From the NCBI GenBank assembly GCA_937895705.1, contig CALBKM010000042.1, forward strand, positions 1-64,000: a stretch of DNA of 64,000 nt, written 5' to 3'. Source of the DNA: an uncultured Clostridia bacterium (GTDB taxonomy: Bacteria; Bacillota; Clostridia; Lachnospirales; Lachnospiraceae). A model generated the notes under the pieces. It had not been told where the DNA came from. It saw only the letters and a list, made by a program, of their open reading frames with translations, and did no database searches. Shown one piece after another: positions 34,432 through 43,745 of the stretch. How positions within the stretch are numbered: position 1 is the first letter of the stretch; each line of letters opens with the position of its first letter. Position numbers and translations under genes: made by a program.

Positions 34432-36162
34432 TTACGCATCTACCTCCATAATAATCGGAAGAATCATCGGGTTACGCTTCATTTTTTTCCAAAGATATTC
34501 GCCTAAAGAATCCTTCATTGTATTTTTGATTTTACCCCAGTCGGACACATTCTTCTCCACGCAACGATCCAAAGCATCCAAAACAACGTCTCTCGCTTCG
34601 TCTAACAGGTTTTCCGACTCTCTGACATAAACAAAACCTCTTGTCACAATGTCCGGCCCCGCCAAAATCTCGTTGGTATACTTTTGCAGGGTAAGCACAA
34701 TAATAATCAAACCGTTTTCGGACAAATGCTGGCGATCGCGTAACACAATGTTCCCCACATCACCGACACCGAGACCGTCCACAAAGATTCCCTGTGCCTC
34801 CACCTTATCCACTACGGTTCCGCACTCTTCATCCAACTCCAGCACATCACCGGAGGACAAAATAAACACGCGCTCTTTCTCCACGCCCATGCTCTGGGCC
34901 AGCTGACCGTGAGTCACACGGTGATGGTACTCACCATGTAACGGAATCGCATACTTCGGTTTTGTTAAAGCATAAATTAACTTTATCTCTTCCTGGCAGG
35001 CATGACCGGAAACATGGGTATCCTGGGTAATCACCTTTGCACCCTTTCTGGTCAGCTCATTGATAATCTTAGATACCTGCTTTTCATTACCCGGAATCGG
35101 ATGAGAACTTAAAATCACCGCATCTCCCGGTACAATGGACACCTTCTTATGAGTGGAGTTCGCCATACGGGACAATGCCGCCATGGCCTCACCCTGACTT
35201 CCTGTCGTAATGAGTACCAGCTTTTCGTCCGGATAATTCTTAATCTGTTCAATATCAATCATAATGTTATCCGGAATATTAATATAGCCAAGCTCCGCTG
35301 CGGTGGATATGATATTCACCATACTGCGGCCCTCGATCACAACCTTACGGTCATACTTTTCCGCTGTATAAATAATCTGCTGCACACGGTCCACGTTGGA
35401 CGCAAAGGTTGCCACAATCAATCTGTGATTCATGTTTTCCGCAAAAATCGTATCAAATGTCTTTGCAACCATTCTCTCCGACATAGTGAAGCCCGGACGT
35501 TCTACATTGGTAGAGTCCGCAAGCAAGGCCAACACGCCCTTCTTTCCGAGCTCCGCAAAACGCTGTAAATCAATGGTGTCGGAAAACATCGGCGTATAAT
35601 CCACCTTAAAGTCGCCGGTGTGGACAATGGTTCCCACCGGTGTAAAAATCGCCAGTGCCGCCGCATCCGCAATGCTATGATTCACACGGATAAATTCGAT
35701 ACGAAACACTCCCAAATTTACGGACTGCCCGTACTTGATCACCTTTCGCTTTGTTGTTTTTAACAAATTGTGTTCTTTTAACTTATTATCGATAACGCCT
35801 ACCGTAAGCTTCGTCGCATACACCGGCACATTGAGTTCCTTCAACACATAAGGAAGAGCACCGATGTGGTCCTCATGACCGTGGGTAATCAAGAAACCCT
35901 TCACTTTGTCAATGTTATCCTTCAGATAGGTGATGTCCGGAATAACCAAATCGATTCCCAGCATATCATCTTCCGGAAACGCCAAACCGCAATCCACAAT
36001 AATAATACTGTCCTCGTACTCATAGGCGGTGATATTCATGCCGATTTGTTCCAATCCGCCCAACGGAATAATCCGAAGTTTCGGCTTCGTCACCTGCTCT
36101 TCTACCGATATCTGTTCTTCTTCCAGCGCAGCTACTGTCGCTCTGATACCTCTTCTTCTCAA
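34432..36162 (-). CDS. rnj: ribonuclease J
   Basis: A metallo-beta-lactamase/beta-CASP nuclease with 5' exonuclease and endonuclease activity for RNA decay. The 576-residue protein shows IPLGGLEQIGMN, the zinc motif HGHEDHIGALPY, GDFKVDYTP and a later SSHPIPGNE and HVSGHACQEE. The start is probably TTG 36162, which has GGAGGTG 10 nt before it; the reading to 36198 also begins with TTG but has no ribosome site, and an ATG appears only well inside the domain. About 20 residues precede the fold. Confidence 0.94.
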   Translation of the reverse strand: MRRRGIRATVAALEEEQISVEEQVTKPKLRIIPLGGLEQIGMNITAYEYEDSIIIVDCGLAFPEDDMLGIDLVIPDITYLKDNIDKVKGFLITHGHEDHIGALPYVLKELNVPVYATKLTVGVIDNKLKEHNLLKTTKRKVIKYGQSVNLGVFRIEFIRVNHSIADAAALAIFTPVGTIVHTGDFKVDYTPMFSDTIDLQRFAELGKKGVLALLADSTNVERPGFTMSERMVAKTFDTIFAENMNHRLIVATFASNVDRVQQIIYTAEKYDRKVVIEGRSMVNIISTAAELGYINIPDNIMIDIEQIKNYPDEKLVLITTGSQGEAMAALSRMANSTHKKVSIVPGDAVILSSHPIPGNEKQVSKIINELTRKGAKVITQDTHVSGHACQEEIKLIYALTKPKYAIPLHGEYHHRVTHGQLAQSMGVEKERVFILSSGDVLELDEECGTVVDKVEAQGIFVDGLGVGDVGNIVLRDRQHLSENGLIIIVLTLQKYTNEILAGPDIVTRGFVYVRESENLLDEARDVVLDALDRCVEKNVSDWGKIKNTMKDSLGEYLWKKMKRNPMILPIIMEVDA

Positions 36163-36430
36163 AAAATTGCACCTCCGTTTCGGTGCATCGCAAAACAAAG
36201 CTTATAAAAAGCCTTACAAAAATCCTATCACGCACGCTCTGTCTCTGTAATCTCTCTTACAAACGCATGACAAATCCAGCCCCGTCGTCCTCGCAAACCG
36301 ACAAACGCCCGGCTTTGGAAGTCACACGCCCGATTCGGACGCAATACCTGTTCCATCCTGTTTTACAATGCATCTATTTCTTACTAAATAATTCCCTGTT
36401 TTAAAAAAATAATTCAACTCAAAAACAAAT
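36163..36430. other. 268-bp intergenic region upstream of RNase J
   Basis: No open reading frame with a ribosome site is visible on either strand. It holds the RNase J leader (minus strand) and the downstream end of the DUF1292 transcript. No clear -35/-10 pair or strong hairpin was found. RNase genes are often autoregulated through long leaders, so a structured leader is possible. Confidence 0.4.
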
Positions 36431-36703
36431 TTAGAACACGAACTCCGTGTCTTCCAAAAGTTCACTGAACAGACCCGCAACGGCCTTTAACTCCTTCTCG
36501 TCATCCACGATTTCGTACACCGCTTCCGACTCGCCCTCTGCAGAAACATCCTTTAAAATCAAGGCTTCCTGTTCTTCATCTTCAATATCATCCAACACTA
36601 AAAGATAATCTCTGCCGTTAATACGAGTCTCCTCGATTACATGAAATTTCACTTCGTCTCCGTCTTCCGTTGTAAATGTAATGATATCCTGATTTCTTTC
36701 CAT
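36431..36703 (-). CDS. DUF1292 (YrzB-like) protein
   Basis: A 90-residue very acidic protein: TFTTEDGDEVKFHVIEE at the start and DYLLVLDDIEDEEQEALIL in the middle, the DUF1292/YrzB pattern. Function unknown. It starts directly after the ruvX stop codon; the order ireB, ruvX, DUF1292 is conserved across Firmicutes and supports one transcript here. Confidence 0.92.
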   Translation of the reverse strand: MERNQDIITFTTEDGDEVKFHVIEETRINGRDYLLVLDDIEDEEQEALILKDVSAEGESEAVYEIVDDEKELKAVAGLFSELLEDTEFVF

Positions 36704-37144
36704 TTAAGCTTCCTCTCCGACTTTATAATTCATCCGGTCCAAATAACTCTGTAAAATCAAAACAGCCGCCAACTTATCCACGACTTCCTTCTTCTTCTCA
36801 AGCCCTGCATTTCCCGCATCCAGGATACGATGGGCCTCAACCGTAGTCAAACGCTCATCCTGTAATTCTACCGGAAGTCCGGTTCTTCTCTTTATTGCCT
36901 CTGCAAACTCTTCTGCCTTCTTCGCACGTTCTCCTACGGAATTATTTAAATGCTTCGGATACCCCACAACAATCCGCTCCACCTCGTACTCCTGTACCAA
37001 TTCCTCAATTCTGCGGTAAGTTTTGCGAAGCTGCAACTCCTGCTCTCTCCGAATGGTCTCAATCCCCTGAGCCGTAAGTAACAGCGCATCGCTGATTGCC
37101 ACACCTACCGTTGCCGCTCCAAAGTCCAATCCCATAATCCGCAT
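36704..37144 (-). CDS. ruvX: YqgF/RuvX Holliday junction resolvase-like nuclease
   Basis: 146 residues of RNase H fold: MGLDFGAATVGVAISD gives the first catalytic aspartate, ERIVVGYPKHLNNSVGE the central strand, and LQDERLTTVEA the glutamate motif. YqgF acts in rRNA 5'-end processing and possibly in recombination. 28 bp after ireB. Confidence 0.95.
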   Translation of the reverse strand: MRIMGLDFGAATVGVAISDALLLTAQGIETIRREQELQLRKTYRRIEELVQEYEVERIVVGYPKHLNNSVGERAKKAEEFAEAIKRRTGLPVELQDERLTTVEAHRILDAGNAGLEKKKEVVDKLAAVLILQSYLDRMNYKVGEEA

Positions 37145-37172
37145 ATTGTTACCTCTCTGTCATCTGCAAAAC

Positions 37173-37430
37173 TTACAACTCGTTTTTTATAAAATCACGC
37201 AAAAGTTCTTCTATTATCTCATCTCGTTCCACCTTCATGATCAGGCTTCTCGCATTCTCATGGCTGGTAATGTAAGTAGGATCTCCCGACATAATATAAC
37301 CTACAATTTGATTCACCGGGTTATAGCCCTGCTCGGTAAGCGCACGGTGTACCGTTGCCAAAATCTCGCGTACATCCGGCGTTACGTTCTTTTCCACTTT
37401 AAAAAACTGTGTATGATTCGTTTCCTGCAT
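37173..37430 (-). CDS. ireB: IreB family regulatory phosphoprotein
   Basis: An 85-residue protein (formerly DUF965/UPF0297) with TQFFKVEKN near the start, containing a probable phospho-threonine, then NPVNQIVGYIMSGDPTYITSHENAR. In Enterococcus it is a substrate of the IreK Ser/Thr kinase and affects cephalosporin resistance. First gene of the ireB-ruvX-DUF1292 operon; ATG 37430 behind AGGAGGA. Confidence 0.95.
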   Translation of the reverse strand: MQETNHTQFFKVEKNVTPDVREILATVHRALTEQGYNPVNQIVGYIMSGDPTYITSHENARSLIMKVERDEIIEELLRDFIKNEL

Positions 37431-37483
37431 AGGCCTGCACCCTCCTCCTTAATAGTCTGCCGCATTCTGTCCCATTATTATCC

Positions 37484-37512
37484 ATAATAATATATTTCCT
37501 TGAAAATTTCAA
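37484..37512 (-). promoter_or_regulatory. ireB operon promoter
   Basis: TTGAAA (37507-37512), 17-bp spacer, TATTAT (37484-37489) on the minus strand, about 55 bp upstream of ireB. Confidence 0.7.
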
Positions 37513-37562
37513 TCCTTTTCCTATAATTTTAAAGATTGGATTTTCTTTATCCGCACCGTCCG

Positions 37563-38927
37563 TTACATCATACGACCTGCAATCCCGTCGCCGATTTTCT
37601 CCCCGGAAACCGTCACTTTAACCGTACTGTTGGGCTGAAGATTTTGTCCCTCCTCCGAAACATAGACCTTTACATAACGTGTCGTATGCCCGGTCAGATA
37701 TGTCGTCCCGTCTGTTTGCACCGTTTCTTCCAGCAACACTTCCTCTTCTTCCCCGTCAAAGGAGTCTACATAGGCCTCACGAAGCTCTTTTTCCAGCCGT
37801 TCCAGCACATCGCTTCGCCGGGATTTTATCTGTTCCGACACCTGCCGATCCATCCGGTCCGCCACAGTTCCTCCTCGTCTGGAATACTTAAAAATGTGTA
37901 TTTGCGAAAACCCGATTTCCTTTACAAACCCGAGTGTCTCCTCAAATTCTTCTTCGGTTTCTCCCGGAAAACCCACAATAATATCGGTGGTAATGGCCGG
38001 CTTCACGAAATAGTTCCGCAAATATCCCACCGCATTTTTATATTCGTATGTGGTATATTTCCGATTCATACGTTTTAACGTGGCGTCACAACCGCTCTGT
38101 AAAGACAAATGAAAATGCGGGCATACCTTTGACAGAGACGCCAGTTCCCGAACAAAGGATTCCGTCATAATCCGAGGTTCCAGAGAACCCAAGCGAATCC
38201 GCTCAATTCCTTCGATTTGCTGCACCTTCTTAATCAGTTCCAGCAAAGGAAACACTTGACCCCTCTCCTTTGCTTCCTTTTCCAGTACTTCGTCAAATTC
38301 ACGTTCCAAACCGTACGAAGAAAGATGGATTCCCGTAAGTACTACCTCTTTATAGCCTTCCTTTGCCAGACGACGGATTTCCTCCAAAATCTCCTTTTCC
38401 TCCCTGGAACGTACACGACCTCTTACATAAGGAATAATACAGTAACTGCAAAACTGGTTACAACCGTCCTCAATCTTAATATACGCCCTTGTCCGTTCCG
38501 TCACCGTTTCAATCGGAAGCTCCTCATAGGCACGTTCTTTCCCGATATCCAATAATGCCATACGCCGCACATCCTTTTTCAGCAAAGCCGCCAGAGTCAA
38601 TTCCACAATCCGCGCCTTCTGATTATTTCCCACAACCAGGTCGATTCCCTCCTGCTCCAGAAGCTTCTCTCCCGCAGCCTGGGCATAACATCCCGCTGCC
38701 ACCACCAGAGCTTCCGGATTTAATTTTCTCGCACGGTGTAACATTTGTCTGGACTTCCGGTCCGCCATATTCGTTACGGAACAGGTATTGACCACGTACA
38801 CATCCGCCGCCTTGCTAAACTCGGTTTCCACGGCACCTGCTTTTAAAAACAGTTCCCGCATCCCTTCCGTCTCATAGGAATTCACTTTGCAACCGAGCGT
38901 CAGAAACGCTACTCTTTTTCCTTCCAT
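37563..38927 (-). CDS. mtaB: tRNA t6A37 methylthiotransferase MtaB
   Basis: Radical SAM enzyme that adds a methylthio group to t6A37 of ANN-decoding tRNAs. The 454-residue protein has the N-terminal MTTase domain (FLTLGCKVNSYE, NTCSVTNMADRKS, AAGCYAQ) with three cluster cysteines, then the radical SAM site GCNQFCSYCIIPYVRGR and a C-terminal TRAM domain. Several start codons are possible; ATG 38927 has AAGGAG 9 nt upstream and puts the conserved start in place, so the longer reading to 39020 is not preferred. Confidence 0.94.
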   Translation of the reverse strand: MEGKRVAFLTLGCKVNSYETEGMRELFLKAGAVETEFSKAADVYVVNTCSVTNMADRKSRQMLHRARKLNPEALVVAAGCYAQAAGEKLLEQEGIDLVVGNNQKARIVELTLAALLKKDVRRMALLDIGKERAYEELPIETVTERTRAYIKIEDGCNQFCSYCIIPYVRGRVRSREEKEILEEIRRLAKEGYKEVVLTGIHLSSYGLEREFDEVLEKEAKERGQVFPLLELIKKVQQIEGIERIRLGSLEPRIMTESFVRELASLSKVCPHFHLSLQSGCDATLKRMNRKYTTYEYKNAVGYLRNYFVKPAITTDIIVGFPGETEEEFEETLGFVKEIGFSQIHIFKYSRRGGTVADRMDRQVSEQIKSRRSDVLERLEKELREAYVDSFDGEEEEVLLEETVQTDGTTYLTGHTTRYVKVYVSEEGQNLQPNSTVKVTVSGEKIGDGIAGRMM

Positions 38928-39029
38928 TCCGCACATCTCCTTGCTCATTCCCATCGTTCCTTTCCCGAGTTTTCGTACATTTATACACTTTTCGACATAA
39001 TTAACTAACTTTTTTATCACATTTGTATA

Positions 39030-39058
39030 TTGACATTTTTATCCGCAAACGGTACTAT
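39030..39058 (+). promoter_or_regulatory. promoter of the HPr-like gene
   Basis: TTGACA (39030-39035), 17-bp spacer, TACTAT (39053-39058). A 5' hairpin GATGTTC/GAACATC (39071-39091) follows in the leader and may protect the mRNA. Confidence 0.8.
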
Positions 39059-39120
39059 ATACTTATAAAGATGTTCAATTCAAAGAACATCTCAATCAAT
39101 CAAAAAGGAGGAGTATTACT

Positions 39121-39351
39121 ATGACCGTAAAGATTTCTTTAAATTCCATCGACAAGGTAAAGGCTTTCGTTAACGAGATCACCAAGTTTGATTCCGATTT
39201 CGATTTAGTTTCCGGAAGATATGTCATCGACGCAAAGTCCATCATGGGTATTTTCAGCTTAGACCTTTCTAAGCCGATCGACTTAAACGTACATGCGCAG
39301 GACAACTTGGATACCATCCTTGCTACCTTAAAGCCGTACATCGTTGAGTAG
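39121..39351 (+). CDS. HPr-like protein without the phospho-histidine
   Basis: 76 residues with the fold pattern of HPr. The Ser-46-type region is clear (DAKSIMGIFSLDLSKPIDL, residues 39-57). The usual GxHARPA active site near residue 15 is replaced by IDKVKAFVNEITKF, so PEP-dependent phosphotransfer is not possible. It may bind HPr kinase/phosphorylase or CcpA-like partners through the serine (inference). ATG behind AGGAGGAG; strong promoter and terminator make it a single-gene unit. Confidence 0.85.
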   Translation: MTVKISLNSIDKVKAFVNEITKFDSDFDLVSGRYVIDAKSIMGIFSLDLSKPIDLNVHAQDNLDTILATLKPYIVE

Positions 39352-39380
39352 TCGAAAATAAAGGTATTGTTACAGACGGG

Positions 39381-39405
39381 GAGGATACTGTGGTATCCTC
39401 TTTTT
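39381..39405 (+). terminator. terminator after the HPr-like gene
   Basis: GAGGATAC/GTATCCTC with a TGTG loop and TTTTT. It touches the stop codon of thiI on the other strand. Confidence 0.9.
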
Positions 39406-39406
39406 G

Positions 39407-40585
39407 TTATGCTCTCACTTCAATCACTTCCGTCGTCTCGATTGCTTCCTTCATAAGATCATCGATAACATCCGCAAGCAACTCCTCGGACTTTTCGATT
39501 ACGGACAAAATCGGCTTCGTTACCGGATGTTTTGCCACAAAAATGGTACAGCAATCCTCGTACGGTAAGATAGAGGTCTCGAAAGTACCGATTTTCTGGG
39601 CGATGTCAATGATTTCTACTTTATCCATACCGATAAGCGGACGGAATACCGGAAGCTCACACACCGCATTGGTGGTAAGGAGACTGTGCATGGTCTGGCT
39701 TGCTACCTGACCGATGCTCTCACCGGTAATCATACCGAGACAATCGCTCTTATTTGCAAAATACTCCGCAATACGCATCATGTAACGACGCATAATAATG
39801 GTCAGTTCCTCATGCGGACATTTCTCGTAAATCGCCAGCTGGATGTCCGTGAAGTTTACGACATTCAGGCGAATCGGACCGGTATAACGGCTGACGATTC
39901 TCGCCAAATCCACTACCTTTTCCTTGGCACGGTCGCTGGTGTACGGCGGCGCATGGAAATAGGTTGCCTCCAGTGCAACACCTCTTTTGGAAATCATGTA
40001 ACCTGCCACCGGACTGTCGATACCGCCGGAAAGCAGTAACATCGCCTTACCTGCAGTGCCCACCGGCATTCCGCCCGGTCCGGCCAGAACCTTGGAATAA
40101 ATGTAGGCACGACCTCTGATTTCCACGGTAATGACTTCCTGCGGCTCATGCACATCCACGGAAAGCTCCGAAAAACGGGACAACAAATACTCTCCCACCT
40201 TGGCACAAACCTCCGGGGAAGTAAGCGGATACTGCTTATCCGCACGCTTTGCCGCTACCTTAAAGGTAAAATTCTTCTGCGGATACATTTCTTCCACAAA
40301 ATCACCGGTTGCCTGCTTTACGGTCTCCCAATCCGTAGTCTCTACTACCTTTACCTGGCAAAACCCGGTGACACCGAATACACGGCCCAGTGCTTCTACC
40401 GTATCCTCGTAGTCATAGCCCTGCGGACATTCTACAAAAATTCTACCCTGCTCACGCACAACCGTATACTCACCGAGCGGACGCAGGCTGTCCATAATTC
40501 TGTTCTTTAATGCATTCTCAAAAATGTGACGATTATTTCCCTTTAATCCGATTTCACCGTACTTTACCAAAAAAGCCTGATACAT
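39407..40585 (-). CDS. thiI: tRNA 4-thiouridine synthetase ThiI
   Basis: 392 residues: N-terminal ferredoxin-like and THUMP domains (about 55-165) and a PP-loop ATP pyrophosphatase (LLSGGIDSPVAGYM, near 175). This is the short form without the C-terminal rhodanese domain, so sulfur must come straight from the cysteine desulfurase encoded just upstream. Start at ATG 40585 behind TGGAGG; the longer reading to 40657 is rejected. Confidence 0.95.
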   Translation of the reverse strand: MYQAFLVKYGEIGLKGNNRHIFENALKNRIMDSLRPLGEYTVVREQGRIFVECPQGYDYEDTVEALGRVFGVTGFCQVKVVETTDWETVKQATGDFVEEMYPQKNFTFKVAAKRADKQYPLTSPEVCAKVGEYLLSRFSELSVDVHEPQEVITVEIRGRAYIYSKVLAGPGGMPVGTAGKAMLLLSGGIDSPVAGYMISKRGVALEATYFHAPPYTSDRAKEKVVDLARIVSRYTGPIRLNVVNFTDIQLAIYEKCPHEELTIIMRRYMMRIAEYFANKSDCLGMITGESIGQVASQTMHSLLTTNAVCELPVFRPLIGMDKVEIIDIAQKIGTFETSILPYEDCCTIFVAKHPVTKPILSVIEKSEELLADVIDDLMKEAIETTEVIEVRA

Positions 40586-40671
40586 AATTTCCTCCAATTT
40601 TCTCTCTGCCGTCCGGCAACTATTATCCTGCCTCCCGGCATTTGCCGCTACTGCCACCTACATGCTCTGTC

Positions 40672-41871
40672 TTACTTGCGCCAGAACCTGCGTAACTGTG
40701 GCAACAACTCCTTTAACACCGTAAGCGTATACTCCAATTCCTCTTTCGTGGTATCTTTACAAAAACTGAACCGCACCGTGGCATCCAGTAATTCTTTCTT
40801 CACATCAATTGCTTTAAGCGTGCCGCTGACTGCCGGATGATTGGACGAACAAGCCGAGCCGGAAGATACATAGATTCCCTTCTCCTCCAACGCATGAAGC
40901 AATACCTCACTGCGCACTCCGGCAAAACCCACACTCATAATGTGCGGTGCGGTTTTCTTTAAACGTTCCTCCCGCACGACAGCATCCACCGGCGAACCGT
41001 CTTTGTTGTCCACCAAATGCACGGTCACATCGGTCAGTTCCGCAAGTCCTTCCGCAAAATACTTCTTAAGCTCAAACAAGTATTCTTGTACTCCTTCGAT
41101 ATCCTTACAGGCAATCTCTGCCGCCAGACCGAGACCTGCCACTCCCGGAACATTTTCCGTACCGGACCGCATGCCCTTTTGCTGACCGCCGCCGAATAAA
41201 ATCGGCTTTATCTTTGTCTTTTCTTTTACATATAAAAATCCGCACCCCTTCGGTCCGTGTAACTTATGGGCACTGACCGAAAGTAAATCGATATTCTGAC
41301 GCTTCGGATAAATCCGGAACTTTCCGTAGGCCTGAATGGCATCCACATGGAACAAAATCGCCGGGTTGTACTCCTTTACCGCGGCTCCCAGTGCCGTAAT
41401 ATCCTGCACCGCACCGACCTCGTTGTTTACCGCCATCACCGATACCAAAATCGTATCCTCACAAAGAGCCTCCTTCAAAGCCTCTACAGTCACAACGCCC
41501 TCCGGGCCCGGGGTCAGGTACGTCACACGAAAGCCCATCTCCTCTAAAACAAACATCGGCTCATATACCGACGGATGCTCAAAGGACGTGGTAATGATGT
41601 GCATGCCGCTACGCTTATTGGCTAACGCCGTACCGATTAAGGCCATATTGTTGGACTCGGTACCGCCGGAGGTAAAGAAAATCTCTTCCGGCTTGCACTT
41701 TAGAGTCGTCGCTATCTGCTCCTTTGCGATCTTGATATAGCGCTCCGCTTCCATGCCTTTTTTATGACGGGATGACGGATTACCGAAATCCTCCCGGTAC
41801 ACCCGTTCCATCAAAGCCAGTACATCGTCATTGATTTTAGTTGTGGCCGAATTATCCAAATACGCTTCCAT
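40672..41871 (-). CDS. cysteine desulfurase (NifS/IscS family)
   Basis: Releases sulfur from cysteine as enzyme persulfide. The 399-residue PLP enzyme begins EAYLDNSATTKI, has FTSGGTESNNMA, the Schiff-base SVSAHKLHGPKG and the catalytic cysteine in SSGSACSSNHP. The longer active-site loop places it with the IscS/NifS group; with thiI 86 bp downstream it is the likely sulfur donor for tRNA thiouridine (NifZ-type role in Bacillus). It begins 8 bp after the rsmE stop. Confidence 0.95.
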   Translation of the reverse strand: MEAYLDNSATTKINDDVLALMERVYREDFGNPSSRHKKGMEAERYIKIAKEQIATTLKCKPEEIFFTSGGTESNNMALIGTALANKRSGMHIITTSFEHPSVYEPMFVLEEMGFRVTYLTPGPEGVVTVEALKEALCEDTILVSVMAVNNEVGAVQDITALGAAVKEYNPAILFHVDAIQAYGKFRIYPKRQNIDLLSVSAHKLHGPKGCGFLYVKEKTKIKPILFGGGQQKGMRSGTENVPGVAGLGLAAEIACKDIEGVQEYLFELKKYFAEGLAELTDVTVHLVDNKDGSPVDAVVREERLKKTAPHIMSVGFAGVRSEVLLHALEEKGIYVSSGSACSSNHPAVSGTLKAIDVKKELLDATVRFSFCKDTTKEELEYTLTVLKELLPQLRRFWRK

Positions 41872-41879
41872 GAACTCTC

Positions 41880-42626
41880 CTATTCCTCACTGCATTCAAT
41901 CGCAAGCATCAGCATGGACAGCATGGCAAGACCCGCCGTCTCTGTCCGCAAAATCCGCTTTCCGAGAGAAAGGCACTCTGCCCCGTGGTCCTTACACTGT
42001 GCCACCTCGTCTTCCGTAAAACCGCCCTCCGGTCCTACGAAAATACCGATGCTTCCTTTTTGTCCCGCTGCTTTCAGGCATTCCGCCGTAGGCTTCATGC
42101 CCTCCGCATTTTCATACAGAATTACATTATAGTCTAAATTCTCCATGGACGCAAGTGCTTCTTTCCAGGTATGTACCTTCGCTACCGTCGGAATCACACC
42201 TCTGCCGGACTGTTTTGCCGCACTTTCCGCAATCGCCTGCCAACGGGCCAGCTTCTTTTCTTCCTTGCCTCCCTCGGTCTTTACAATGGTACGTTTCGTC
42301 ACCACCGGCACAATTTCCGCAGCACCCAGCTCCACCGCCTTTTGGATAATCAGTTCCATCTTATCCTTTTTCGGCAGTCCCTGATAGAGCACCAGACGCA
42401 CGGGAAGCTCCGTATCGGACTTTTTCTCTTCTAATACCGTAGCCACAAGATTCCGCTCCTTACTCCCGGCCAGCTCGCATAAATAGTCCGTACCGGCGCC
42501 GTCGCACAAAATAAACTTCTCACCGTTTTTCATGCGAAGTACGTTTTTGATATGATTCACGTCTTCTCCGATAATTTCAATGGAATCGCCCTGCTTTTGG
42601 GACGGTTCGATGTAAAAACGATACAT
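41880..42626 (-). CDS. rsmE: 16S rRNA m3U1498 methyltransferase RsmE
   Basis: 248 residues: an N-terminal PUA-like domain (1-70) and a SPOUT domain with YQGLPKKDKMELIIQKAVELG, GPEGGF and LGKRILRTETA, the classic RsmE trio. Start at ATG 42626 (AAAGGAAAGG); the reading to 42656 is less likely. Conserved neighbour of prmA and dnaJ. Confidence 0.96.
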   Translation of the reverse strand: MYRFYIEPSQKQGDSIEIIGEDVNHIKNVLRMKNGEKFILCDGAGTDYLCELAGSKERNLVATVLEEKKSDTELPVRLVLYQGLPKKDKMELIIQKAVELGAAEIVPVVTKRTIVKTEGGKEEKKLARWQAIAESAAKQSGRGVIPTVAKVHTWKEALASMENLDYNVILYENAEGMKPTAECLKAAGQKGSIGIFVGPEGGFTEDEVAQCKDHGAECLSLGKRILRTETAGLAMLSMLMLAIECSEE

Positions 42627-42677
42627 AGCCTTTCCTTTCCGAAACACTGCATTCACCGGTCAAACCCGGTACTGCTA

Positions 42678-43679
42678 CTACTTCGCCACGATAGATACCC
42701 AGTCTCCCTGTGTCACGACTTCCACGATTTCAAAACCGTTCTCACGAAGCGCTTCTTCCACCGCATCCTGCTTCATGTTAATAATACCGGAGCTGATAAA
42801 CAGTGCCCCCGGCTTCATGAACTCACGTACCACACCGGACAGCGGAATAATCACGTCCGCCAGAATATTCGCTACCACAATATCAAACTTGTGCAGACCT
42901 ACCGCCGCGCGTAAGGCTGCGTCTCCGATGACATTCCCGTCGGACACCTCAATAAGACCGCTCTTTCCGGTAAACACAGGAAGGCCCTTCTCATCCTTTT
43001 CACATACCACAGCCGCAAGCTTATTGACTTCTGCATTCTCCGCCGTCACGCCCACAGCAATCGGGTCGATATCCACCGCTGCCGCATACCCTGCACCCAA
43101 GAGCATGGAAATAATAGAAAGAATACCGCTTCCGCAGCCCACGTCAAATACAAGATCATCCTTCTTCAAATACTTCTTCAAATTCCAGATACAAAGCTTT
43201 GTGGTCTCGTGAGCGCCGGTACCGAAGGCTGTTCCCGGATCGATTTCCACCACCAGATCTCCGTCCTTTTTCTCCGTCAACGTCTCCCAAGTCGGCTTAA
43301 TCACAATACTGTCATCCACCCGGAACGGCTTAAAGAACTCCTTCCAGTTGTTAATCCAGTCCTTATCCTCCGTTTCGGACACGGAAAGTTCTCCGCTTCC
43401 CACATCAATGAACTGACGAAGCTCCGCAAGTTCCACCGCAATATTGGCCTTTAACGCTTCGATATCCGTATCGGTATCCAAATAAAAGCTTACCGTCGCA
43501 CTTCCGTCATCCTCCGGAAGCTCCGGTAAAATATCAATAAACATTTTCTGCTTGTCCTCTTCGGAAAGCGGTACAAAATCCGAAATCTCGATTCCTTCCA
43601 CACCAAGGTCGGCAAGCATCACACTGACTAAATCCACAGCCTCGGTGGTTGTCTTCATCTCCATCTTAATCCACTTCAT
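42678..43679 (-). CDS. prmA: ribosomal protein L11 methyltransferase PrmA
   Basis: 333 residues. The N-terminal L11-binding domain (1-130) starts MKWIKMEMKT; the methyltransferase part has EIDPGTAFGTGAHETTKLC and DVGCGSGILSI. It also has a short insertion around residues 215-240 (EKDEKGLPVFTGKS) compared with short forms. Start at ATG 43679 behind AAGGAG. It follows dnaJ after a weak hairpin. Confidence 0.96.
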   Translation of the reverse strand: MKWIKMEMKTTTEAVDLVSVMLADLGVEGIEISDFVPLSEEDKQKMFIDILPELPEDDGSATVSFYLDTDTDIEALKANIAVELAELRQFIDVGSGELSVSETEDKDWINNWKEFFKPFRVDDSIVIKPTWETLTEKKDGDLVVEIDPGTAFGTGAHETTKLCIWNLKKYLKKDDLVFDVGCGSGILSIISMLLGAGYAAAVDIDPIAVGVTAENAEVNKLAAVVCEKDEKGLPVFTGKSGLIEVSDGNVIGDAALRAAVGLHKFDIVVANILADVIIPLSGVVREFMKPGALFISSGIINMKQDAVEEALRENGFEIVEVVTQGDWVSIVAK

Positions 43680-43704
43680 AATCTTCTCCTTAGGCACGCA
43701 GAAA

Positions 43705-43733
43705 GGTAGGGCTGCCCTAGTTGCAGTCCTACC
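43705..43733 (-). terminator. hairpin between dnaJ and prmA
   Basis: GGTAGGGCTGC/GCAGTCCTACC pair with one mismatch and are followed by TTTCTG on the minus strand. Probably a partial terminator that lowers expression of prmA and rsmE relative to chaperones. Confidence 0.5.
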
Positions 43734-43745
43734 TCTCTTACTTAT

